From: a virus
Strand: one strand, 5' to 3'
Length of the DNA: 27,707 nt
Virus record (IMG/VR): IMGVR_UViG_3300007516_000105
Span: 1 to 27,707 of that record
A model generated the notes under the pieces. It ran no database searches. It was not told where the DNA came from and worked only from the letters and a program-made list of their open reading frames with translations. Of this stretch, positions 1 through 5,498 are shown piece by piece. The position numbers and the translations under genes were made by a program. How positions within the stretch are numbered: the first letter of the stretch is position 1; each line of letters starts with the position of its first letter.

Positions 1-2
1 AG

Positions 3-266
3 ATGATTAAAAAACTACCGCAGGTGATTGTGCCGGATACTGTTTACAAAGACGCGGAAAGGTATCGCTGGTTAAAAAGGAATACAGGAGAGCAGCCCAC
101 GCCAAACAGTAACCGCGGTGAGTACTCTGAAAATAAGTGTATGCACGCTTTCCCTATGTTGATTTCATGGGCTGATTTCTGCGGGCAAATATCTCTTGAT
201 TTTGCCATTGATACTAAGATCGAGCGTGAAGCCCTTCTATCCACGCAGGACACAAACAATGATTAA
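3..266 (+). CDS. Small conserved phage protein (DAERYRWL-type)
   Basis: This is an 87-residue protein of unknown function. It contains the segment DAERYRWLKR near residues 17-26 and an acidic, aliphatic end (SLDFAIDTKI). The layout 'DAERYRWLR ... LDAAIDAA' is familiar from short early-region proteins of many phages, but no activity is known to me. The ATG lies 3 bases from the window edge, so no ribosome binding site can be seen and the true start may be further upstream. Its stop overlaps the start of the next gene by 8 bases, so the two are probably translated together. No membrane segment or catalytic motif is visible. Confidence 0.65.
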   Translation: MIKKLPQVIVPDTVYKDAERYRWLKRNTGEQPTPNSNRGEYSENKCMHAFPMLISWADFCGQISLDFAIDTKIEREALLSTQDTNND

Positions 267-612
267 AAAGATAATCCTGCTAATAGCGCTGACACTGCCA
301 CTAACCGCTCATGCGGCTAGCGAGTATGAGGGGATATGGAAAACGCCCGATGGCGTATATCTATCCATCCATCAGGCAGCCAACGAGATAGTGTTAGTGC
401 TCTTAAACACTGACAGATGGGAGGCGATGACTGGCTACGTTGTAGGCCCGCAAGCGGTGGTTAATACGGTCTACGGAGGCGGGCACGTCCAGTTTCTTTT
501 ATACCCGACGACCGATGGCGGATTAAAAATAAAACAGGTTATGTGCGCGGTTTTAGCGCATGGGTACGTCTGTCCTGCACTGGACGGCGTTGTTATTAAA
601 AAGATATTTTGA
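259..612 (+). CDS. Small secreted or periplasmic protein with signal peptide
   Basis: This is a 117-residue protein. I place the start at the ATG at 259 and not at the upstream in-frame ATG at 196. From 259 it begins with a textbook signal peptide: MIKK, a hydrophobic core (IILLIALTLPL) and an A-H-A/A cleavage site after about residue 19. The longer start would bury this signal inside the protein. The mature part is about 98 residues, begins with SEYEGIWKTPDG, and has only one or two cysteines. It starts inside the stop of the preceding gene. I do not recognise the family. Export to the periplasm is inferred from the signal peptide alone. A role at the envelope, for example in superinfection exclusion, is possible but unsupported. 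Confidence 0.65.
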   Translation: MIKKIILLIALTLPLTAHAASEYEGIWKTPDGVYLSIHQAANEIVLVLLNTDRWEAMTGYVVGPQAVVNTVYGGGHVQFLLYPTTDGGLKIKQVMCAVLAHGYVCPALDGVVIKKIF

Positions 613-619
613 GGCTTGG

Positions 620-958
620 ATGATGGATATTGAAGAGTGGATTGAGGCGTACGAAGATTGCGTCCTTGTTAATCGACAAGGCGGCGACGACCCGACATTT
701 GTGCTATATGCCAGCGACCTACGCGACCTACTAAAAAACCACGTGATTGTAGAAAGGTCTAAATTGGAGGAGCTTGAAGGAGTTGCTATAAAGGCAGCGG
801 CCTATCTATCACAAGCCGCTGAAGATGTTTGCGATTGGGGCGCTTATGCTAGTGAGTATTTTCAGGACAAGCACGGACTTAGGGACGATATAAAACTTTA
901 TGAGCAGCGCGCAGAAGAATTCGAAGCCATGCTCCAAGCCAATGAGGAATCAAAATGA
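620..958 (+). CDS. Hypothetical acidic early protein
   Basis: This is an acidic protein of about 112 residues and unknown function. Tandem ATGs at 620 and 623 follow a GAGG at 611-614, so either could be the start. An in-frame ATG at 560 would overlap the previous gene by about 50 bases and is less likely. The sequence reads as mostly helical, with a central ERSKLEELEG segment and a conserved-looking patch around EDVCDWGAYASEYFQDKHGL. Proteins with a 'WG.YA.EYF' patch are common among uncharacterised small phage genes. The stop overlaps the next start in an ATGA arrangement, which suggests translational coupling. Confidence 0.65.
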   Translation: MMDIEEWIEAYEDCVLVNRQGGDDPTFVLYASDLRDLLKNHVIVERSKLEELEGVAIKAAAYLSQAAEDVCDWGAYASEYFQDKHGLRDDIKLYEQRAEEFEAMLQANEESK

Positions 959-1224
959 AATACTTAGTCAAGACAACGAACAGGGCAGCACTTGAAGCTA
1001 CTACAGGGATTGAGAAAGTAGGCAAAGCAACTGCTCTACCAGAATTCCTGCTAGTGACGAGCGTTCTTTCAGCAAGCAGTATTCGCAAGATCGAAGGTGT
1101 CACGATGGTCGAGGAGGACGGTCAGGCTACAGTCGAGGACATGCCCATAGGCCAGCAGGTTAATCAAGCGGCACCGCCTCAATGGGCGCTAGGCTGGATA
1201 AGCAATAGCGGGGAATACTGGTAA
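955..1224 (+). CDS. Subtilisin propeptide-like (inhibitor I9-like) protein, probably a truncated S8 protease
   Basis: This 89-residue protein resembles the propeptide that precedes subtilisin-family (S8) proteases. It starts with a hydrophobic strand (KYLVKTT). It then has a helix-rich middle and a segment ending in IRKIEGVTMVEED, close to the I9-type propeptide ending 'L..L..V..VEED'. It closes with APPQWALGWIS, which looks like the 'PPWGLDRIS' found at the entry to S8 catalytic domains. The gene then stops within a few codons. The catalytic Asp, His and Ser motifs are absent here and I do not see them downstream. The remainder may be a decayed protease or a free-standing protease inhibitor. 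The resemblance is by eye and needs a profile search. The start is supported by GAGGA a few bases upstream and by the ATGA overlap with the previous gene. Confidence 0.5.
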   Translation: MKYLVKTTNRAALEATTGIEKVGKATALPEFLLVTSVLSASSIRKIEGVTMVEEDGQATVEDMPIGQQVNQAAPPQWALGWISNSGEYW

Positions 1225-1327
1225 CTCGTGGCAAATGCTAGCTTGTGTTGACAGGCTTGTTGAGCTTGGCGAGATACGAGAACTAACAAAAGATACGGCA
1301 GGGCAGTTTCGCGTATTTGTGGAATAG
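1202..1327 (+). pseudogene. Possible remnant of a small phage gene (C-terminal part)
   Basis: A short reading frame without a good start runs from 1202 to a TAG at 1325-1327. It ends in VDRLVELGEIREL and QFRVFVE, a tail typical of small conserved phage proteins. Only one internal ATG (1235) is available and would give about 30 residues. The frame overlaps the end of the propeptide-like gene in a different frame. The layout is what a deletion would leave after joining the front of one gene to the back of another. It may instead be a genuine 30-residue gene. There is no clear ribosome binding site before 1235. Confidence 0.3.
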
Positions 1328-1347
1328 TCCGCCACAGGAGCAACAAA

Positions 1348-1584
1348 TTGAAAGTCACCGCGTTCCCACTGTATAAGCTAAAAGATATACCCGAGGCGCT
1401 GCGCACAGTGGCGAACAAGATCGAGTATGATGGGCTTAGTGCTACACGCTGCGTGCTCATCATAGAGGGGGAGGATGCCCTCAGTTACAGGGCTTTTGGA
1501 CAAGAGCCTTTCTCAGTAGCCCACGCGGTGGGACTGTGTACTATAATGGCACGGCGCATAGCCGACGGAGATAGCGATGAGTAA
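1348..1584 (+). CDS. Small conserved phage protein, TTG start
   Basis: This is a 78-residue protein of unknown function. The start is a TTG at 1348, chosen because a strong CAGGAG (1335-1340) sits 7 bases upstream and because the sequence VTAFPLYKLKDIPEALRTVANKIEYDG begins cleanly there. The pattern 'DIPEALR..A..IE' followed by a beta-strand segment (CVLIIEG) and an 'FG' turn is seen in many uncharacterised proteobacterial phage proteins. The C-terminus overlaps the next ATG (1577) by 8 bases. No catalytic motif is visible. Confidence 0.7.
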   Translation: MKVTAFPLYKLKDIPEALRTVANKIEYDGLSATRCVLIIEGEDALSYRAFGQEPFSVAHAVGLCTIMARRIADGDSDE

Positions 1585-2017
1585 ACCCCAATGCTATGGG
1601 CGCTTCCAATACGGCCCCCTTGCTGCAGAGCGCGACTGTTTTGAATGTGCGTTTATAAATTCATGTACCAAAAAAGCAACAGAGGCGAAGATGGCAATAG
1701 GCACAACAGAGAACACAGCAGTACACATCCCCGAGGTTGTAATGCACCCGCTATACCCCGTCTTTAGAGCTGCCATAGAGCAAGCGATGTATGGCAAGGG
1801 GGAGCGGCATGGTGGAGCAGTGACGCCGTTCCTAGAGCAGCCGTGGACCCACTATGCCAAGATGCACGGGCGGGGTTTCCTAACGGGGCAAGCAGCGAAG
1901 AAGTTAGAGGAGGCGGCAAGCCTGCGCACCGGGGAAGCGTTTAAACAGGAAATGCTCGGGGCGATCGTGTATGCTGCAATGGCAATACTGCAAGAAACCA
2001 ACCCACCCCAAGACTAG
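1577..2017 (+). CDS. Cys-cluster protein with conserved C-terminal helical domain
   Basis: This is a 146-residue, two-part protein. Residues 1-33 carry four cysteines (C6, C21, C24, C30; spacing C-x14-C-x2-C-x5-C), probably a zinc- or iron-binding knuckle. Residues 55-140 are helical and contain ERHGG, TPFLEQPW, HGRGFLTGQAAKKLEEA and a final EMLGAIVYAAMAIL. The second half resembles an uncharacterised domain seen in phage early genes. Its layout faintly recalls the all-alpha NTP pyrophosphatase group, but the acidic E..E and E..D metal motifs are not clear, so I do not assign that activity. It starts inside the end of the previous gene (ATG overlapping GAGTAA). Confidence 0.65.
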   Translation: MSKPQCYGRFQYGPLAAERDCFECAFINSCTKKATEAKMAIGTTENTAVHIPEVVMHPLYPVFRAAIEQAMYGKGERHGGAVTPFLEQPWTHYAKMHGRGFLTGQAAKKLEEAASLRTGEAFKQEMLGAIVYAAMAILQETNPPQD

Positions 2018-2030
2018 GAGTTAGAACCCT

Positions 2031-2183
2031 ATGAACGACGCAATCGAAAGTGCAATAAAAAAGTTAGCTACGGCTGCAGAAGACGCGCACGACTCTGCAG
2101 ATGCAATGCGGTTTGCCCAAGCTGCGCTTAGCTTAGCGCATGTAAGGGAGTCTATTAACCACCGCAGTCGCACTACGCAGTAA
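2031..2183 (+). CDS. Small Ala-rich helical protein (50 residues)
   Basis: This is a 50-residue reading frame from the ATG at 2031 to the TAA at 2181-2183. An AGGAG at 2016-2020 gives a normal spacing of about 10 bases. The product is almost all helix, with a long Ala-rich stretch (KLATAAEDAHDSADAMRF) and the segment QAALSLAHVRESI. Such short helical proteins are common in phage early operons. Its function is unknown. It is the last gene before the 2184-2315 regulatory gap. Confidence 0.6.
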   Translation: MNDAIESAIKKLATAAEDAHDSADAMRFAQAALSLAHVRESINHRSRTTQ

Positions 2184-2250
2184 CCCCCGCAGGGCAACGG
2201 TAGAAGTCCTTTAAGGATTGGGAGTAACCCGGTCGAAGAGGCCAACAATT

Positions 2251-2310
2251 AAGCTAGACATTGTCCACTACCTACGATAAGCTGATTCTCCGGTGATATA
2301 AACCAAGGAG
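2251..2310 (+). promoter_or_regulatory. Possible promoter and strong ribosome binding site before the DNA polymerase gene
   Basis: The 132-base gap 2184-2315 contains GACATTGTC (2257-2265), an inverted repeat (GACA-T-TGTC). The same nine bases begin the strong promoter at 7922. A TAGACA at 2255 could serve as a -35, with TAAGCT at 2278 as a poor -10 after 17 bases. An AACCAAGGAGA leader (2301-2311) gives an excellent ribosome binding site five bases before the polymerase ATG. A short dyad (TCCTT-T-AAGGA) lies at 2207-2217. The shared nonamer is seen directly. The promoter function is inferred and weak. Confidence 0.35.
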
Positions 2311-2315
2311 ACAGC

Positions 2316-4154
2316 ATGCAGCTAATAACGATAGACTTTGAAACGTACTACTCTAAAACTTACTCCCTTAGTAAGCGCGAGGTAACCACAGAACAGTACA
2401 TCCGGGACAAGCAGTTTGAGACCATCGGCGTCTCAGTCCAAGTGGGTGCGGGTTCCCCGCAGTGGTTCTCTGGCACTAAAGCGGCCACCAAGAAATTCCT
2501 CGACCAATTCAACTGGGCTGACGCCGCAGTAGTAGCCCACAATGCTATGTTCGACATGGCGATTCTCTCTTGGCACTACGACATACACCCCAAGAAAATT
2601 ATCGACACCCTCAGCATGGCACGTGCACTCCACCTGCAAAATGAAGTGGGGGGCAGTCTCGCTGCACTCGCGGAGCACTTCGGCCTAGGCAAGAAAGGCA
2701 CCGAGGTAATTGCCGCCATGGGCATGCGTCGGCTCGACTTCACCCCCGAAGAACTCGCTGCGTACGGCGGATACTGTGATAACGACGTAACCCTCGCCTA
2801 CAAACTATTTAAGATTCTCGCCAAGGGCTTCCCCATGCTAGAGCTGGACTTAATAGACCTCACTATAAAGATGTTCTCGGAGCCAAAAATAATCGTAGAC
2901 ACCGAGCTACTGGTTAAGCACTTGGCCAATGTGAAGCACAAGAAAGAACGCCTACTATCCCAAGCGCTCGTCACCAAAGAAGATTTAATGAGCAACGAGA
3001 AGTTCGCCAACCTGCTCATAATGTGCAACGTGGTACCCCCTACAAAAATCAGCCCTACGACTAAACTAGAAACCCACGCCTTCGCCAAGACTGACGAGGG
3101 GCTTAAGGCGTTGCTAGAGCATGAGAACCCCCTAGTGCAAACCTTAGTGGCTGCAAGACTCGGTGTTAAGTCCACGCTGGAAGAAACCCGCACGCAGCGC
3201 TTCATAGACATAGGTAACCGAGGTGCCCTGCCGGTGCCATTAAAGTACTACGCGGCACATACGGGTCGGTGGGGGGGAACCGATCTTTTAAATCTTCAAA
3301 ATGTTCCACGCGGCTCCGTATTGAAGAAGGCAATGAAAGCGCCTATAGGCACAGTGTTTTTAGACTGCGACCTTTCGCAAATCGAATGTCGTACGCTTGC
3401 ATGGTGGGCGGGGCAGGATGATCTAGTGGCGGCGTTTGATCGCGGGGACGACGTGTATAAAATCATGGCCTCCCGCATATACGGCATACCTGAATCAGAG
3501 GTAGATAAAGGCGCAAGATTTGTAGGAAAATCGACAATTCTGGGCGCCGGATACGGCATGGGTGCCAAGCGGTTTATGATTCAGCTTGCTGGTTTTGGCG
3601 TAGTCTTAGCGCTAGAGGAGTGCCAGCGTATTATCGACGTGTACCGCAGCACCTACCCGCGTATCCCCGAGCTTTGGAAGCAAGCGCAGCGCGCACTGAT
3701 CGCAATGATGCACGACAACACGGCCCCACTGGGTCTGGATGGCATAGTGGTAGTAGAGGGTAGCAACGGCATCCGCCTGCCCAACGGCCTGTATGCTAAG
3801 TATCCGGGGCTGCGCATCGAAATTAACCAAGACGACGGTGACAAAGAAATCGTGTATGACAGTTACAAAGGTAAGACGAAGGTTGCCACCAAACTATATG
3901 GGGCAAAGTTAATTGAAAACCTCTGCCAGAGCCTTGCACGTATTATAGTAGGTGAACAAATAGTGAGGGTATCCAAGAAGTACCCAGTCGTTATGACGGT
4001 GCACGACGCCATAGGGAGTTTAGTCCCTGAGAACGAGGCGGCTACTGGGCTAGAGTTCGTGGAGATGTGCATGCGTATGCGCCCCGCGTGGGCCCCGGAC
4101 CTACCCTTAAACTGTGAAGGCGGCACTGGCGCATCCTACGGGGAGTGTGCGTAA
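2316..4154 (+). CDS. Family A DNA polymerase with 3'-5' exonuclease domain
   Basis: This is the replicative polymerase of the phage, about 612 residues. The N-terminal proofreading domain has Exo I (D7-x-E9 in TIDFETYYS), Exo II (AHNAMFD near 74-80) and Exo III (Y-C-D-N-D near 153-157). The polymerase domain has TGRWGG near 315, motif A DCDLSQIECR near 349, motif B R-FVG-K-STIL-GAGYG near 400-413, and motif C VHDAI near 561. All catalytic aspartates are present. There is no 5'-3' exonuclease domain, as in T7-type enzymes. Two substitutions stand out. The residue equivalent to E. coli Phe762 is leucine (K-STI-L in motif B). The usual Glu after the motif C Asp is alanine (HDA). The start is fixed by AAGGAG at 2305-2310. 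It heads the replication module with the helicase and primase downstream. Confidence 0.95.
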   Translation: MQLITIDFETYYSKTYSLSKREVTTEQYIRDKQFETIGVSVQVGAGSPQWFSGTKAATKKFLDQFNWADAAVVAHNAMFDMAILSWHYDIHPKKIIDTLSMARALHLQNEVGGSLAALAEHFGLGKKGTEVIAAMGMRRLDFTPEELAAYGGYCDNDVTLAYKLFKILAKGFPMLELDLIDLTIKMFSEPKIIVDTELLVKHLANVKHKKERLLSQALVTKEDLMSNEKFANLLIMCNVVPPTKISPTTKLETHAFAKTDEGLKALLEHENPLVQTLVAARLGVKSTLEETRTQRFIDIGNRGALPVPLKYYAAHTGRWGGTDLLNLQNVPRGSVLKKAMKAPIGTVFLDCDLSQIECRTLAWWAGQDDLVAAFDRGDDVYKIMASRIYGIPESEVDKGARFVGKSTILGAGYGMGAKRFMIQLAGFGVVLALEECQRIIDVYRSTYPRIPELWKQAQRALIAMMHDNTAPLGLDGIVVVEGSNGIRLPNGLYAKYPGLRIEINQDDGDKEIVYDSYKGKTKVATKLYGAKLIENLCQSLARIIVGEQIVRVSKKYPVVMTVHDAIGSLVPENEAATGLEFVEMCMRMRPAWAPDLPLNCEGGTGASYGECA

Positions 4155-4340
4155 TCGTATCTATATGGCTAAGGGGAGAGAGGCCATTAAATATATCCTC
4201 CTCTGTGTGTGGCGGGGTCTTTTTTGGCGCTACTCCGATTGTGCCTTTGTTTCCGCTTCGTGCGCTCACCGGAGAAACCACGCTACGGTTAGCCCCCCGT
4301 TCGACGGCGGGGGCACCCAAATTCCAAGGAGAACAACAAG
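4155..4340 (+). promoter_or_regulatory. Structured leader between the polymerase gene and the next gene
   Basis: This 186-base gap has no convincing gene. A strong hairpin lies at 4292-4314: GCCCCC plus CGT pairs with ACG plus GGGGGC around a TCG loop, with a two-base bulge. It ends 11 bases before the AAGGAG (4326-4331) of the next gene and is not followed by a T-run, so it is not a classical terminator. A T-run at 4220-4225 follows GGCGGGGTC but has no matching upstream arm. The overlapping frames here look like noise. A regulatory leader controlling translation of the 4341 gene is possible. Confidence 0.35.
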
Positions 4341-4556
4341 ATGAATACCGATAAGCACTATGCAGATTTACTCGTACCAAAGAAGCCTAGAGTCACCAGC
4401 GCAGACGTAGAGACAAAAATACAACGCTTCATCAATAGTGGAGGGAAAATAGACGTAATCCCAACAGGCGTGTCGGGTGTAGGCGATCGCAATAACCTAG
4501 AGCTGTACGACTCAGCCCGTAAGAAAGCGCTTGCAAGTCGTATGGAGGCAAAATGA
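4341..4556 (+). CDS. Small conserved phage protein (GGKI..IPTGVSGV type)
   Basis: This is a 71-residue protein of unknown function. AAGGAG at 4326-4331 precedes the ATG by 9 bases. The middle holds VETKIQRFINSGGKIDVIPTGVSGVG, with the 'F...GGKI.VIPTGVSGV' stretch that recurs in uncharacterised phage replication-region proteins. The C-terminal part is basic and helical (SARKKALASRMEAK). A nucleic-acid-binding role would fit the charge and the position, but it is only an inference. The stop overlaps the next ATG by four bases (ATGA), which suggests coupling to the exonuclease gene. Confidence 0.65.
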   Translation: MNTDKHYADLLVPKKPRVTSADVETKIQRFINSGGKIDVIPTGVSGVGDRNNLELYDSARKKALASRMEAK

Positions 4557-5218
4557 CAGCGTGGTCCTACAGCAGCATCAAGACCTTCGACCAGTGCCCG
4601 AAGAAGTACTACCACCTTAAGGTGGCTAAAGACGTACGTGACGAGGGCAGCACCGCCACAGTATATGGTACTGAGGTTCACACCGCTGCGGAGGAGTTCA
4701 TACGCGATGGCACTCCCGTGCCGAATAAGTTTAGCTTCATGGTCCCTGCACTGGAGGTGCTAAACCGCATACCCGGAAAGAAATACTGCGAGGTAAAGCT
4801 CGGGGTTGCCTACGATGGTGAGCAGTATACTGCTACAGACTTCTTCGGCGCTGATGTGTGGTGGAGAGGTGTAGCCGACCTCGTTATAATCAATGGCCCC
4901 ACTGCGTTTAGTGTGGACTACAAGACCAGCAAGAACGCCAAGTACGCAGACACTAAGCAGCTTGACCTAGTAGCGGGGGGCATCTTTACGAAGTACCCAG
5001 AAGTGCAGAAAATAAAATCCGCGTTGGCGTTTGTAGTAAGCGGAGATGTAGTAAGCAAGGTGCATACTCGAGACTTGAAAGACTCATACATGGCGACGTT
5101 TGCGCCAGAGCTTGACCGTTTGGAAGTAGCAGAGAAGACTAATGTTTGGAACCCTGTGTCAGGCCCACTGTGTGCATACTGCCCGGTGACTTCCTGTGCA
5201 CACAACAGGAGAAGATGA
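4553..5218 (+). CDS. Cas4/RecB-like PD-(D/E)XK exonuclease with Fe-S cluster cysteines
   Basis: This is a 221-residue nuclease of the PD-(D/E)XK superfamily, similar to Cas4 and the RecB/AddB nuclease domain. It is expected to degrade DNA ends in phage recombination or replication. Motifs are visible in order: C15 in FDQCPKKYY, the motif I His (YGTEVH, H43), motif II D109 in GVADLVII, motif III D122-x-K124 in FSVDYKTSK, a Q136 helix (KQLDLVA), and a C-terminal cluster C207-x2-C210-x4-C215. The first and the last three cysteines form the typical 4Fe-4S site. Size and layout match stand-alone phage members. It overlaps the previous gene by ATGA and the next gene starts at its stop. No cas1 or cas2 gene or repeat array is present, so a CRISPR role is not implied. 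Confidence 0.88.
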   Translation: MTAWSYSSIKTFDQCPKKYYHLKVAKDVRDEGSTATVYGTEVHTAAEEFIRDGTPVPNKFSFMVPALEVLNRIPGKKYCEVKLGVAYDGEQYTATDFFGADVWWRGVADLVIINGPTAFSVDYKTSKNAKYADTKQLDLVAGGIFTKYPEVQKIKSALAFVVSGDVVSKVHTRDLKDSYMATFAPELDRLEVAEKTNVWNPVSGPLCAYCPVTSCAHNRRR

Positions 5219-5496
5219 TGCCCTACGTAAACAAACCTCGCCCGTACAAGAAAGAGTATGAACAGTACCAAGGCACTGAGGAGCAGAAGAAGAACCGTGC
5301 AGCCCGCAACGCTGCACGCGCTAAGATGGTGAAAGCTGGACGTGCTAAGAAAGGCGACGGTAAGGATGTTGACCACACCAAGGCCCTCTCTAAAGGAGGT
5401 ACTAACGACACTAGCAACTTGAAGGTGAAGTCTAAATCGGCTAACCGTAGCTTTGCACGCAACAGTGATGGCAGTATGAAAGGGGGCAAGAAGTAG
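5218..5496 (+). CDS. Small HNH endonuclease
   Basis: This is a basic protein of about 92 residues with a compact HNH-type core: DVDHTKALSKGGTNDTSNLKVKSKSANRS. The DH pair, the N of TNDTSNL and the terminal N of ANRS are the expected metal and catalytic positions. The N-terminal half is a highly charged helix (EEQKKNRAARNAARAKMVKAG). Tandem ATGs at 5215 and 5218 both fit. I prefer 5218 because the AGGAG at 5207-5211 is then 6 bases away. It lies directly upstream of the intein-containing helicase gene. It may be a host-take-over or recombination nuclease or a free-standing homing enzyme. Its position and tight spacing suggest a normal member of the operon. Confidence 0.82.
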   Translation: MPYVNKPRPYKKEYEQYQGTEEQKKNRAARNAARAKMVKAGRAKKGDGKDVDHTKALSKGGTNDTSNLKVKSKSANRSFARNSDGSMKGGKK

Positions 5497-5498
5497 CA

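Noticed and set aside
4220-4225. T6 run as a rho-independent terminator after the polymerase gene
   Set aside because: GGCGGGG just before it has no complementary upstream arm. The only stem nearby (AGAGAGG with CCTCCTCT) is bulged and 15 bases away.
4145-4354. Possible small genes in the 4155-4340 gap
   Set aside because: The frames start inside the polymerase gene and have no ribosome site. Their composition looks random. I treat the gap as non-coding.
4553-5218. CRISPR adaptation gene because of Cas4 similarity
   Set aside because: No repeat array or other cas gene is present. Stand-alone phage Cas4/RecB-like nucleases in replication modules are common.
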